DNA of 64,000 nucleotides from assembly GCA_029961685.1 (NCBI GenBank), contig JARWKL010000011.1, positions 8,374,723 to 8,438,722 on the forward strand. The letters run 5' to 3'. Origin of the DNA: Aristolochia californica (Eukaryota > Streptophyta > Magnoliopsida > Piperales > Aristolochiaceae). The translations under genes were made by a program, and so were the position numbers. Below the pieces are notes generated by a model, which made no database searches, had not been told where the DNA came from, and saw only the letters and a list, made by a program, of their open reading frames with translations. Positions 21,901-35,240 of this stretch are shown one piece after another. Each line of letters begins with the position of its first letter. The stretch's first letter is position 1.

Positions 21901-24900
21901 ATTATCTCAACTGCTTGCCTACCGTAGAGGACAATATGATCCTAGTCAATATCTTGAAAAGGTTACATTTATTTTTGTTTTGCATCCTGTTAATTCATGC
22001 TTCTTTGTGCTGATTCCAGATTTTGTGGATGGCCTGTGTTTTTAAACTAGATACCAGACTCTGGAATCCGCAAGATGATACTCCACATGATTCAGCTGGA
22101 TCCCGGGTCAAGACTTTCTGCTGAAAGCTATCTGCAGGATTATGCATCATTGGTGTTCCCTGGCTACTTTTCTCCCTTTCTGCATAAATTCTTTTCCTGC
22201 TTGAGTCCACTTGACTCTGATACAAGGGTAAGAAGATTTTGCAAGCATGCTTGGTGGAGCTATTCAATAAATCAATGATGAGAAATACCTTCCATATAAA
22301 AAGTCTTTCATCTATGATTAAGTCGAATATCTTGTGGGAGACTGCAACTCTTGCCTGGTAGAGGGTTTCTATTTTCTAAATAACTATGCTTAAACAAGTG
22401 GAGAGTAGAAACTACTGGGAATTCTTTTCATTGTCAATTTTCATTAAGATATTCCTTTTCTCCTAACTGCTACAAAGGCAAACAATAACAGAAAAAAATA
22501 GTCTGTGTAACTTGGTTTTTAGTTTTTAAATCTTCTGAGTAAATGCTAGTGATGAACTAACTGGATGAGCATACTATTTGGCAGGTTGCTGTGACACAAG
22601 GTGCTTTGCATGAGATACTTAAGCAAATGATGACCCAGTCAAATGTGGAGATAGTTCCTAAGTCTCCCAGTGAAAATGGTGAATCTTTTAAAAATACAGA
22701 AAATGGGAGACACAATTTGAATTCACAGATGAATTCCATGAGTAGTGGTGTCAAGTCAGCAAAATCCAACCTTGTTACTGATACAAGTTCTCTCCTTACG
22801 GCAGTTGAACAAAGCAAACCTTATTACTCCAAGGACAAGCTTGAAAGAGCTGATAACTTTTCAGATACAAGTTCTGAAGTTCAGAAGAAACATTCAATTG
22901 GGTCAGCCCAAAGTCTAACCATGGAATTCAAGCAAAAGAATTTCCTGTCTTTTAGAAGACTCTCTAAGAAGGATTTGAAGTTACTAATCTCAGATTACAA
23001 CCTGCAGTCAGATACTTACGGTTTGAATTTGTTTCTTGGATCTCAGAATAAACTGAAGTGCGAGGGAATGGTACTAATTGCATCCCTTGTATGTTCTTGC
23101 TTGCGAAGTGTCAAGCTGCCACAACTGAGAAGAGGAGCTATACTTTTACTCAAGTCTGCAGCCTTTTACATTGATGACGAAGATCGATTGCAGCGTGTGA
23201 TTCCTTACGTGATTGCAATGCTTTCTGATCCAACTGCTATTGTTCGATGTGCTGCCCTGGAGACCATTTGTGATGTCTTGCCTTTGGTCCAAGATTTCCC
23301 TCCTAGTGATGCCAAGATATTCCCTGAATATGTTCTCCCTATGCTCTCAACTCTTCCTGATGATCCTGAAGAAAGTGTCCGGATTTGTTATGCTAGCAAT
23401 ATATATAAGATTGCCCTGACAGCATATCGCTTCTTGGCACACTCAAGAAGCTTGAGTGAGGCAGGTGTCCTTGAGAAATCAAGTTCACCCAAAAAGTCAT
23501 CAAAACATTCACAACTAACAAATTTAAAGCGGTTAATAGCCGATGTTGTTCAGGAGCTAGTTATGGGCCCGAAGCAAACTCTAAATATCAGGAGAGCCCT
23601 TCTCCAAGACATTGGTAGCCTTTGTTGTTTCTTTGGTCAGAGGCACTGTAATGACTTTTTGTTACCTATACTCCCTGCATTTCTAAATGATAGAGATGAA
23701 CAATTACGGGCTGCTTTCTATGGCCAGATAGTGCTTGTCTGCTTTTTTGTTGGTCAGAGAAGTGTAGAAGAGTATCTTTTACCTTACATTGAGCAGGCTT
23801 TAAGTGATACAGTGGAAGCTGTGATAGTTAATGCATTGAAATGCCTGACGTTGCTATGCAAAAATGCATTTCTACGCAAAAGAATCCTGCTTGAAATGAT
23901 TGAACGAACCTTTCCATTACTGTGCCATCCCAGTCAGTGGGTAAGAAGGTCTTCCGTTGGTTTCATTGCTGCCAGCAGTGAGAATTTTGGACCTGTCGAT
24001 TCTTTTGTGTACTTGTCTCCAGTTCTTCGATCTTTCCTTCGAAGAGAGCCTACCTCCCTGTCGTCAAAAAAGGCTCTGATTTCTTGTCTCAAGCCTCCAG
24101 TCTCTAGGCAAGTGTTTTATCAAGTTCTTGAAACTGCTCGAAGCTCAGATATGTTGGAACGACAGAGAAAGATATGGTACAACTCACCTGCTTACTCAAA
24201 GCAATGGGAGACAGTTGATTTAAATCAGAAAGGTGGGGACGAAGATTCTAAACCCAAACAAGCTGTTGAGAATGGTTCTAAGGTGAGAGCAAAGGGGAGT
24301 TTCACCCACTCTTCTTCAAGTGCTATGGATATTAGAGATCCCCTTAGCTCAGATAAATTGCAATTTTCAGGTTTTATTTCACCTAATGCTGGAAATAGTT
24401 TTATTTGTGATGGGCCTGCCGAAGGGATACCTGTCTATTCCTTCAGTGTGGATAAGCGCAATGGTGGACTAGGAAACACTTCCATGGATTCTTCATCACA
24501 GTGGAATTCAGTTGGAGTTAGTGCCTCTTGCATGCCTTGGAGTGATCCTGGGAATAAATTGTTTGGCCTCGCTAGTTCCACATCTCCTAAGTTTGTTTCA
24601 GGTTCGTTTTTAAGCATTCAAAATGCATCCAATCAAGTTTACAAACTGGTCCAAGATGCTGATGACAAGGAGAATGATCAAACCACCTACATAATGAGCA
24701 AGTTTCAAGAAATGGGTCTTTCAGAAACTGTGAAAGGAAGCACATCGATCACTATGGAGGATCCACCTGAAGTTGCTGCCTTGCCATCGATTTCCAGAGG
24801 GCCAACTGCACAGGATACTGGATGGAGGCCTCGAGGTGTGCTGGTCGCACATCTTCAAGAGCATCGTTCAGCTGTAAATGATATTGCGATTGCGAATGAT

Positions 24901-27255
24901 CATAGCTTTTTTGTTAGTGCCTCTGATGATTCTACCGTGAAAATATGGGACACTAGGAAACTGGAGAAGGATATCTCATTTAGGTCAAGGCTAACTTATC
25001 CTCTTGATGGGTCAAGAGCTTTATGTGCCACCATGCTTCGTGGATCAGCCCAAGTTGTGGTAGGAGCACATAATGGAATAATTCATATGTTTTCAGTGGA
25101 CTATATATCACGAGGGTTGGGCAGTGTGGTGGAGAGGTATTCAGGCATTGCAGATGTAAAGAAGCGAGACATAGGGGAAGGGGCTATCCTCTGTCTAATG
25201 AACCATTCTCCTGATGGGATTTCAAGTCAATCAGTTCTATATAGTACTCAAGGTTGTGGAATCCATCTTTGGGACTCAAGGACCAGTGCAACTGCATGGA
25301 CTTTGAAAGCAACTCCAGAGGAAGGTTATGTGTCTTCTCTTGTAACTGGCCCTTGTGGAAATTGGTTTGTCTCAGGATCCTCAAGGGGTGTGCTCACTCT
25401 GTGGGATTTGAGATTCCTTGTACCGGTTAATTCGTGGCAGTACTATCAGTCATGTCCTGTGGAGAAAATGTCCCTCTTCGTTCCCCAATCAGTGGGTCCC
25501 ACTTCTTCAATAAGGCCATTGGTTTATGTTGCTGCAGGTTGTAATGAAGTTGGCCTGTGGAATGCAGAGAGCGGAAGTTGCCACCAGGTATTTATTGCCT
25601 GTCTCATGAGAACTTTGATACTTTTGCTACTTCCTGGATGGTAATTTGTGAGACAGTTGACCTTTCCTCCTTTTTTAAATTCATGGGTTTAACTTTTGAA
25701 GTACATGTTACATTTCATAAGATTTCATGGTCTTGCTGCTGAGGATCATTCTCAGCCCATATGGCAGTTTGGGTGGTCTTTTGGTTGTTTCTCAAACCCT
25801 TCAAAAACACAAAAATGTTTGAAACAAGGAGAATATCATTCTATATATATATATGTATATATATTTTTTTTTTGAAGAAAGGAGAATATCATTCTATTAG
25901 AAAGAATTTAAAGTTAAAAGATCTGAATTTAATGGCAAGGGCTTGTAGGCTGTTTTGGTGAGATTACAAGGGCACAGAGATAATTACATTCTTAAAATCT
26001 TCCAAGAGAGAACTTGTTGAAGTCTGTAGGACTTCTATACTCATCGGTTTCCAAACCAATTTAGCATCTTAGTTGTTTTCTTATCTTTTGTTGGCTTGTT
26101 CTTGGTTGTAGGTGCTGAAACTCGCAAATAATGGTGGTGAGATGGAAATATCTAACATACCTTGGGCATTGGCAAGACCTGCTAAGAAGTCGAGTCCACA
26201 AGACCTGAAACATAATGCTAATACAAAGTACAGAATTAATGAATTGAATGAGCCTCCTCCACGTCTGCCGGGCATCCGGTCCTTACTTCCTTTACCAGGG
26301 GGAGATCTGATAACTGGTGGAACAGACTTGAAGATTAGGCGTTGGGACCATTACAGGTGTTCTTTGTTAAGATCTAATCTTGTACATCTTATGTTAGGTC
26401 ACTGTCACGTTGAGGTTTCTTATGTTATTGACTTTTTACAACTGTTTTGCAGTCCTGATCGTAGCTACTGTGTCTGTGGACCTTCTATGAAGGGTGTCAT
26501 AGGAAATAATGAGATTTATGGAGCAAAATCCTGTTTTAATGTGCAAGTCGTACAGGTATGCCTCATAGAATAAGGTTTCTTTGTCTTTCCTAAAGAAAAT
26601 GTTAGTTTGACAATCTCTGGTGTCATAATCTTATAGCATCATTGACCTTGCGTAACTAAAAATTCTGGAAAAGGTTACTCTTCTGACCACTTGTGTTTGA
26701 TATCGCGCATGCAAAGGATTATACGATGTCTTTCATTGTGATCTTCTTTCCAGTGTGTTTGGTTGTTGAATCAGTTTTCCTATATTTTGTTTTTAGCCCA
26801 TGAAACCAATATTTAAGTAATGGAAACTGGCAAGTTACAGTTTCTGAATACCAATGATTCAGAATGAATCCTTTAATGGAGTTAAGTATTCACATTTGAC
26901 CTTGAAGAAATGGTCCAAATTCGCTTGTGATAAACTGTAGTATCCTCCAGGATTTTTAAGCTGCTGGACAATCTGATCTTTCCAAGAGGTCCTGGTGACC
27001 ACTTTGTTATCACTGTGCCTGCTTTCTGTTAGTATGTGCTTTGTTTAAAGACTTATTTGTTGATTTGGTGGAGAGCAGGAGACATCTCGGCATCCTCCGG
27101 AAAGAAAACCAACTGCAAAAGATATCCTTTCTGTTGCTACGGCCGATACTGCAGGATGCCATCGGGACTGTATAATATCATTGGCATCAGTTAAGCTAAA
27201 TCAGAGGCTTCTCATATCTAGCAGCAGAGATGGTGCTATCAAGGTGTGGAAATAA
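15978..27255 (+). CDS. VPS15: VPS15, regulatory protein-kinase-like subunit of class III PI3-kinase
   Basis: Coding exons are 15978-16175, 16403-16477, 18150-18272, 18402-18447, 19230-19390, 20860-20939, 21856-21961, 22051-22227, 22585-25587, 26112-26356, 26453-26555 and 27079-27255. All introns are GT-AG and all phases join, giving 1,497 codons, close to plant VPS15. MGNKIAR gives Gly2 for N-myristoylation. The kinase-like domain (about 25-320) has Lys54, HGDIKCEN (Asp149) and DFA at 167-169 instead of DFG, as in this family. HEAT-type repeats follow (about 480-730), then a low-complexity linker, then WD40 repeats (about 1067-1497; VKIWD, IHLWD, LTLWD, VGLWN, IRRWD, IKVW). VPS15 anchors and activates the lipid kinase VPS34 on endosomes and in autophagy; in plants it is needed for pollen development. 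Nothing suggests inactivation. Confidence 0.97.
16478..18149 (+). other. Large VPS15 intron 2
   Basis: This is the 1.67-kb GT-AG intron between the second and third coding exons. It is T-rich, as plant introns usually are, and holds no recognisable transposon or exon. Short open frames in it (for example 16582-16779) have no family match that I recognise. The other long introns, 18448-19229, 19391-20859, 20940-21855 and 25588-26111, look the same. The last contains a (TA)n-rich stretch near 25845 beside a short direct repeat, GGAGAATATCATTCTAT, at 25828 and 25881. Confidence 0.8.
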
Positions 27256-30200
27256 GATGAGAATGTCAACAATGTATATTACAGTTGTTTATTTTCTACA
27301 TTATGTATATATATATATATATATCTACAGTGATTTGTAAATTCTGACTTGTTTATATTCATAGTTCTCTAAAAAGATGTGAGATTCAACGTTCTCTTTC
27401 ATTGGGTACTTGATCACCTATGGCTTCTTCCCTACCTGAATGTTGTTATCTATTTAGTTCAAAACATTCATTTCTTTATATATTTCATTTCAAAAGACTA
27501 GAAAACTTGTTTCTTCATGTCTTTGAGGATATAGCTGAGTTAAATAGAGATTTGCTAATTTCCTACTGTGTAAAGGAGAATTACTTCTGAAGGTGTTAAA
27601 AAACTTAAAACCTGGTCACTGGCCCAGAAAAGTGATAAAGTATAATTGAATTTGGGTCCACTAGCTTCCAATGTCCCTTGCAATGGAGGGATGTCTTGCC
27701 CTCATTGTTGTTGCACGGCAATGACAAGGGTCGGGGACTCCTCCCCATCATTCTAAGAAAGGGGAGGGATGGTGGCTAACTCACCTTTGCTAGAAATCTA
27801 CCTTGAGAAGAGGGGGAGGGGACTCTGGCCCCTACTCCTTTTGGTGATGACTGGGAGCGATGATCTCAGCATTGTTACTAAAAGTACAAACTTGGGGAAG
27901 GGGGTGTTGGTTTCAAGATCTCCATTGAGATAAACTCGATCATAACATTAAGTGACTAATAACGTTCAATAAAAATGCCTTGTAGCACAAAAACTCAAAA
28001 AGATTTTTTTTTTTTTGTAACATATCCATTCAATGCACTTAGGTTTGATCAAACGGATCATACAAAAAAGTTGCAAGTAGCTCAAACTAGAAAAAAAACA
28101 CTCCAACTGAAGAGCCTAGCAACACCCTTTTGCCAAGAAAAGAGAGAAAACTCTATAGGAAGCAATCATCCAGGCAGCTTCCAACTGAGCAAGAAGGATG
28201 TTAGGCACAACAACAAGCTAGTCTGTCTAATTGGATATAGTGAAGCCTATTGTTTTGGCCGATAGAAGAAAAACCTTCACATGTGAGAATCTAGAGGCAA
28301 TGAACCTCATCCCCCATATCATAAAGTGAATAGAGGACTAATCCCCAAATCCTTATGTGATTGGGATGAGACTACCATTGCCAAGTTGAATCACAATGTA
28401 ATGGATGAGGCTACTGCTCAATGCCTTGAGCAATGATTTAGTTGATTCAGTTTTATCATATAAATTAGCTAAGGAAAAATATCACACTCTAGAGTTAGAT
28501 TACTCTAGAAACATAGGGTGTAACACTTCTTAGTCTGAGAATTTATTTGAGCATTTATGCTTGATTGGAGATATCATCTTAGATGCTAATGAGGAACATA
28601 AATTGGGAGAGTTACTATCCTTGTTGGATGAATCACGTATTGTTTTTAAAGAAAATCCCAATTGGGCATAAAGCTTAGTATGCAGCTCCACTAAGTTAAA
28701 AAATGAGTGAGTCCTTGAAGTGTGAGTTCTTCTAGATTAAGAGAGCTCAGGAAACAAAATGACCAGCTTACTTCCAAATTAGAAGAGTTGAAATTTTTAT
28801 GAAAGGAAAATGTTTTTGAAACAACGATAAGAGTGCTAAGAAGAAAATGGGGTATTGAAATCCCAGAAAGATGACAAAACATGTGTCACTTGCGAACAAG
28901 AATCTTGGTATTTGAAGATAAAAGAAGAAATAACTTTTGGAGTATATGTCATTGATGCAATTTTCAACAATAGACAGAATAAGACATGGAAGTAACCCAT
29001 GGGTGGATCCTCACCATTCTTTCTGGAAAGGTTTTGGCTAGAAAAAAGTGGCCAAGAAAGAGAAAAACCCCCCAAGAGAAGGCTACAACCAGTGAGATTA
29101 CAAGAAGTGAGCCTATAAGAAGATGAATGGGGCACCTTTCTTAGTAGAGGACAAGAAGACACTCATTAAGCCACTTATATCATCTCTCATCCCTTGACTC
29201 CTATCAGTATGAGGTCATCCACAATACTATGCAAAGGAAGCTGCTACCGCAAGTAAATACCCATGCTACCATCACAAGGCATAATTTGGATAGGAGGCAA
29301 AGAGTGCATGAGGAAAGAGAGTATAACCACTATGCCACTTCAGTCAACTAAGCCACCACATCTAGAAGTGAATGTTGAAGAAGAAAATGCATATAAGAAA
29401 TCCAAGGAACTAGAGGAAGGAGAAACTGAAGAAGAATATGAAGAAGATGAAAGTCACAGAGAAATTGAAGAAGGAGCAGGACAGATAAAGGAAGAAAGTG
29501 ATGTAGAGAGGAGTGAAGAAGAAGAAGAGAATAGAGAGGACGAGAAAGAATGATAATGAAGAGGATGAAGCCTATCTCAGGCTAGAATATAGATCAGTCC
29601 AAGCCATGCAATTTGCAAACCCCGATAGTAGGCCTTATTTCTAGGTGTTTGTATTGAGACACCTTCGTCTCAAAACTTCTTTGTATCATCCTCTTTAAAT
29701 ATATTTACCTAGATTGCCATTGAAATACAAAACTCCTTTTTGTTTGATCATTCTTGTTGTATGCCTATTCTTGTGAATGAATTTGATGATGTTGAAAAAG
29801 GGGATATCATGCAATAGCCAAAGAAAAAGCATTACATGAAAACAAGGATTGGTCTCAAGATTCTTATCCAATTTGTCCATGAAATTTATAACTCTACACA
29901 AAACAACATACTCAACATACCGATTATACGGGAAAAATACTCAGTTTCCTTTCATTACCGTTAGCACCGATTCACAACATGGTTTATGCTCCTTGTTGTT
30001 GGATTCTCTTGAAAGATTGATCTTTAAGAAGTTAAGTGACGTATCCTAGAGTATTTGAACGATTGAGATTTTTTTCTTTTACATGAGCTACGTAAATTCT
30101 GGTTTGTGTCATGCTACGTACCAGAAGTTCGACAACATATATGGGATTGATTTCATTTTTTTGCAAGCTCGGTAATGATTCACCTCGATACTATAGCAAG

Positions 30201-30584
30201 CTCTAATTGTTTCTTGAAGTTCTAAAACTTAGAACAAGAAGTAAAATCTGTGAGCAAACTTGATACTCGTGGAGAGGAAAACCAGGTCCTCACGATTGAT
30301 TTTCTATTTTTTTTTTGAAAGACTTCTTGTAACTCCAGTCAATGCTTTTGTATATTAATATTCCCGATGTATTTTGCTGTGAAGGATCTTCAATTTGAGT
30401 AAACTGTCCACAAACAAGAAAAAGAGAGGAAGGCAATTGCCCCTTATGAGCATCCATGTTGACATACATGAAAAAGAGGAAACTTACCCAATTTAGGCAA
30501 GCTTATTTTTAAGAAAAGTGTTGTTGTTTTTTTATACCCACGTGAGGCTCCTTGATTTCCTGAACTCTTTCAATTCATACATAT
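27256..30584. other. Intergenic spacer after VPS15
   Basis: The first 250 bp should hold the VPS15 3' UTR and poly(A) region. A (TA)-type microsatellite lies at about 27305-27324. No gene was recognised further on. Around 28330-28440 the + strand reads WDETTIAKLNHNVMDEATAQ, which resembles a gag segment (W-D-x-x-x-A-x-L-N-x-N-x-M), so part of 28300-29200 may be a very old retroelement. The frame 29263-29553 encodes a Glu-rich low-complexity peptide with no domain. Nothing else can be supported. Confidence 0.5.
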
Positions 30585-30769
30585 GGGGTTAGTCCAAAAT
30601 GAAGTGGACTTGAATTACTCCCGCATTACTCAGTTCATTAGATTAAGCTGTTAGTGTAGAATGATTTCCACTTCATTTGAATCACGCCAAGTAATTCAAT
30701 CAAGCAAAAATCGGGGAAATCAGATTCATACATATTTTGCGATTCATTAAGATGAATCGCGCATCCCAC

Positions 30770-30771
<2 letters not shown>

Positions 30772-30800
<29 letters not shown>
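30772..30800. repeat. C29 homopolymer
   Basis: There are 29 consecutive C residues in the leader of H2, just before its CT-rich tract. The run on the - strand is G29 and could form G-quadruplex DNA. Runs of this length are also easily miscounted in assemblies. Confidence 0.95.
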
Positions 30801-30802
<2 letters not shown>

Positions 30803-31379
30803 GAATGAAAAAAATCCCTTCATTTCCCTTCTGCTCTCCCTCTCCCTCGGCCTACGTCTCCCAACGATTTTTTTCGCCCCATCTTCTTCCTCTTTTCTTT
30901 GCTCTCTGCTTCCTCTCGTCTTTGCACTTCCTTCTCATCATCTTCGCATCTCCTCTCTCCTCTCCCTTCTTCTCTTCTACGCATCTCCTCTCCCCTCTCC
31001 CTTCTTCTCTTCTACGCATCTCCTCTCCATGTCTCTCTTGGCGTCCCTCTTCCTTCTCCCTCTCTCGTCCCCATCTCTCTTTCCCCTCTCGACCTCCCTC
31101 TCTTCTCACTCTCAGCCTCCCTCTCCCTTCTCACTCTCGCTCCTTTCCACCCCCCCCCCGATTTCCTTCGAATTTTGACATTCAGGCGTCAATTTCTTTG
31201 ATTGGGCTTAGATTTCCCCATTTGGCAGTTGTTTTCCACAAATTTTAGAAGGTAAGACGAAACCCTAATCTTTTTTCAACTGATTTAGTGTTGTATTTGA
31301 TTTAATTTTAATTTTTGTGCATAATTTGTCTTGCTTGTGGCCTAATTGTGGGATTTAGGGTTCAATTTCATCTTGGTAG

Positions 31380-31735
31380 GGTTTAATTTTGGGATTAGAG
31401 TAGGGGTTTCAGACTTTTAGGGTTTTTAAGGTCTAGGGTTTAGCCTTTAGGTCTAGAATTAGGGTTTAGAGTTTTTTCAAAAAAAATTAGGGTTCTCGAT
31501 TTTTGGGGTGATAGTGTTTAAGGGCTTAGGTTTAGTGTTTGGGGCTTTTAGGGGTTTTAAGGTCTAAGGTTTAGGGTTTATTTTGATTTTTTAGTGTACT
31601 CGGTTAGGGTTTAGGGTTTAGGGGTTTTAAGGTTTAGGGTTTAGGGTTTATTTTAATTTGTTAGGGTTCTCGGTTAGGGGTTTGGGTTTTTAGGGATTTT
31701 AAGGTCTAGGCTTTAGGGTTTAGGGTGTTTAGTCA
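31380..31735 (+). repeat. Telomere-like TTTAGGG repeats in H2
   Basis: TTTAGGG, or TTTAGGG with one change, occurs many times, often doubled (GGTTTAGGGTTTA at about 31570, 31610 and 31632). It is embedded in a roughly 70-bp unit starting GGGGTTTTAAGGT at 31551 and 31621 and, changed, at 31693. Plant telomeres are TTTAGGG, and short telo-boxes occur in plant 5' leaders. This block lies between the leader and ORF1 of a transposon. Confidence 0.85.
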
Positions 31736-32135
31736 AGTTCAAACAAGGCTGAGTCGCCTACACGGGCGTCCATTAGCCAACGAAACCCAACCTTCATCAT
31801 TGAGATGTCAGTTAGTAGTGACTGTGAAGTCATATGGGCTCCACTAGGGGTGTTCGGTGAATTTGGACTTGATAAGTGTGTTTTTGTATTGTTCTAGTCA
31901 TCTGCAATGGAATTAGTTTGATTAATTTTGAAATGATTTAGAATGTTGTTGAATATGTTTGAAGTGCTATGGAATGCTCTTGCCATGTGGTGAGGAGATT
32001 TGGGTATTATAAATATCCACCACATGGTATTTTGTTTTTTGTTGTTTGTGTTTCCGTGTGTCCCTAGTTACTATGACAGGTAATGGTTGTCTTATAAAAA
32101 AAATCCATGACGACCATCTTGGATTTAGATTATAA

Positions 32136-33079
32136 ATGGTTGGAAGAAGACAACAAACTCCTCGATCATATGACATTTGGACCTTCGAGGAGGACAACAA
32201 AATGCTCGATCTCTTGGTTGAGCAAGTCAATATGAGGAACAGGATGCCCAATGGTGTTTGGAAGCATGGGGTGCATTTGGACTGTGTCAATAGGTTCAAT
32301 GAATACGCAACTAATAAAAAAATTGTTAAGCAGCTCAAGAATCGAACAAGATCATGGAAGAAAACTTACCAAATAGTAATGAGTTATCTCAACACTAGTG
32401 GGTTCGGCTGGGATGCAACCACACACCAACTTACTGCATGTTATTCTGTATGGCAAGACTACATCAAGGTTAGTAAATTATGATGTACTTTAAAAATTTT
32501 TTATGTTTTCCGCATTACTAGAACTCTATTCCAAGTCGTTTAAATGATGTTTTATTCTTGTAGGAGAATAAAGATGATGAAAATTATAGACAACTAGGCT
32601 GCCCCCTTTATGACAAATTGGCTTTGGTAGTGGGAAACTCAATAGCCATGGGGACAGTAAGTCAAACTAGCGTAGACATGTGCAATGATATCCAGCATGA
32701 GGAAGAAAATTCACGCTTGGACATGCTCGAGGATGTCGATTTAGGTAGAGATACTCCATCACCATTCTTTACAGAAAATGAGTCGGCACCTGATCAGTCT
32801 CAAAGTGGTAACCCGTCAACTTCAAGTCATCGTAGAAAGAGACCGAAAATGTCCACTGATGACAGTTTCATGTTCCTTGATACAATGAAATAAATTGCCA
32901 CAGTATTGCGTGATACTATAAAACCTGAAGATGATAAAGTCAAAGAAGAGAAATGGATTGACACCCTCACGGAAATCCTAGACATGCCGATACAGTGGAA
33001 GTTTCGCGCTCCTAAATGGTTAGATACAAAAATTAAAAGGAACATATTTACGAAGATGATAGTGGAAGAGCGACTCTAG
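32136..33079 (+). pseudogene. Harbinger ORF1: Myb/SANT-like DNA-binding protein
   Basis: Exon 1 is 32136-32468 (111 codons) and exon 2 starts at 32564 after a GT-AG intron. The N-terminal 100 residues fit the Myb/SANT-like domain found with plant PIF/Harbinger transposases: W-T-F-E-E-D near residue 15, then LKNRTRSWKKTYQIV and GFGWDATTHQL. The middle is acidic and Ser-rich, with a basic RRKRPK that could act as a nuclear signal. One TAA at 32891-32893 interrupts the frame, which otherwise continues to the TAG at 33077-33079 and includes WIDTLTEILDMPIQWKFRAP. ORF1 proteins help the transposase enter the nucleus and bind ends. A single stop makes this the least damaged transposon gene in the window. 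Confidence 0.82.
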
Positions 33080-33660
33080 TGGCTTAAATATTGTTCTGGT
33101 GAAATGTAGTAACGAGTTTTAAGTACACTATCTATTTTAGGACGATTGTTTTGAATTTTAATTATGTTTTTTTAATTATGACATTATGAGACTTATCATT
33201 GATAGATTATGAACGTTATTATGGTTAAGATTTGGGTTTTCATAATTGTTGTGTTCTTATTGTGTGGATGAATATTTTGGATGTGTAATTGGATATGGTT
33301 GTATAAAGGTGTGATTGAAAATAGGTTATGATTGAAGATAAGGGTATGATTTTTTGTTTATGATATTTAGCAAGAAACATGAATTATTTTTATAGTTGTC
33401 ATTGTGGTTGTGGTGATTGTATTTGTAGGTTTCTATGGATATTAAGAAAGACAAAAAAAAAAAAAATAGTAAGAATGATAGCATTCACATGTATTTTTTA
33501 CATGATGGGAAGATACTTTCTCAGCCATAGGAATAGACGTGCACTACGTCCTCGTGGGATTGGTGGTCCGATTTATTTGCAAAATGCATTAGCAGAATCA
33601 CCTGTTAAAATTTGAAAAGTTTAAAAGATAAATCAAATTGTGTTTCATAAATTGGCAAAG

Positions 33661-34615
33661 ATACTTTATAATAAAGGATTTTTATCACCACAAAGACCAT
33701 CTTAGTGGAAGAACAACTTGCATATTTTCTCCTAACTGTTGGTCAATAACAATCGTATAGTGTCACAGTAGAGATGTTTGATAGATCAAATTGGACCATA
33801 AGTAGGTATTTCAATAAGGTGTTGAATGCTATTATCAAACTTTAGTCTGATTACATCAAACGACCTTCAGAACGCACTCACTTGAAGGTTTTACACAATC
33901 CAATGTTTTATCCATATTTTAAGGTAACATCACTTGGCCTTTAATGAACAATTTTAGATTAATATTTAGAGTTAATTTGTTTTAATTGAAATGATATAAT
34001 TAGGATTGTATTGGGGCTATTGATGGAACTCATATCAAAGCAAACATCCCACTCGAACAACAACCAAGGTTCTAGAATAGAAAGGGCTATCTCTCACAAA
34101 ATGTGATGGCAGCATGTACATTTGACATGCAATTTACTTATGTACTTGCTGGATGGGAGGGATCAGTAGCTGATTCCCGTTACTGAAGGATGGATTGACT
34201 CGCCGAGATAGAATCTTTGTACCTGAAGGTAAATAATATATTTTTATGTAGTAATTTTTTTCTTTTTTATCTTCAATTATCTTAGGTGGAATATATTTTG
34301 TAATATAGGTAAATATTATCTAGTCGATGCTAGTTATGCAAATATGCCAGGATTTTTTGCTCCATATTGAGGAACTCATTATCATCTACAAGAATTTGGA
34401 GACAACCTTCCTAGAAATGATAAAGAGTTATTCAACCGAAGTCACTCATCTTTGAGGAATATATTGAACGAACTTTTGGTGCTTTAAAAGCTTGATTTCA
34501 AATGTTGAAAGGCGCTCTTCCATTTTCTTATAAAATCCAGATAAAAATTGTAATAGCTTGTTACATATTACATAATTACATACGTAAAGAGGATTACAAT
34601 GATATGTTTGAATAA
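33661..34615 (+). pseudogene. Harbinger DDE transposase
   Basis: Three exon-like blocks are separated by GT-AG introns: about 33661-33922, 34003-34228 and 34310-34615. They read RPSERTHLKVLHNPMFYPYFK, then CIGAIDGTHIKANIP and VLAGWEGSVADSRY, then YYLVDASYANMPGFFAPY and ERTFGALKARFQMLKGALPF. The Asp of AIDGTH, the Asp of SVADSR and the Glu of ERTFG are the DDE triad of the Harbinger nuclease. At least five stops and one frameshift near 34470 break the frame, so the protein is not made intact. The enzyme would cut and rejoin element ends at TAA/TTA sites. Confidence 0.87.
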
Positions 34616-35240
34616 GAAGATGATAATTCGGATGATGAGCTTGGTGGAGGAGGTATTGAGGTCCGATTAGCAAGTGCAAATGAGGATGAAGATAGTGATG
34701 ATAGCGATGATCTTGAGGATGGAGACAACCTATCAACAACCATGTGGAGGTGGCATGCATTAGAATCCACTAGAGCCGCACAATTTCGAGATGCCATAGC
34801 GACTAGCATGTGGAGTGATTATTGATGGTTGTACTTTATTGCTTGTGAACATGTATATTGTCGTTCGTATGTACTAAACTAGTAAGTTGATGATTTTAAA
34901 TGCACAAACTCGTTGTTATATTCCAAGGCATAAACATTTGCTTTTATGTTGTAACTTGTGGACTATTACGAGTAACTTGGTTCATTTGAAGCATTTTTTT
35001 AATTTTTAATTATATATATATGTATATATGTTATTAATAATTTATTTAAAATAATTATTTTTATAATTATAAAACTAATCATTTTTTATTTTATAAAAAT
35101 ATATTATTAATTATGTAAAAAATTCATAGTATGTTATCAATAAAATAATTTTTTTATTTATTCAGTTCAATTAAATAATTTATTCGTTAATTATATTCGC
35201 TTTTGTTATTTTTTACTTTTTAAAAAAATTTATAATTTAT

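Noticed and set aside
29263..29553. Glu-rich frame that could be an acidic nuclear protein
   Set aside because: It is low-complexity only, has no upstream exon or domain, and lies in decayed spacer.
30805..31248. Open frame of 147 codons, + strand
   Set aside because: A CT-rich leader of H2; the peptide is Ser/Pro/Leu/Phe low complexity, with no domain and no start context. The opposite-strand frame 30852-31109 is its mirror.
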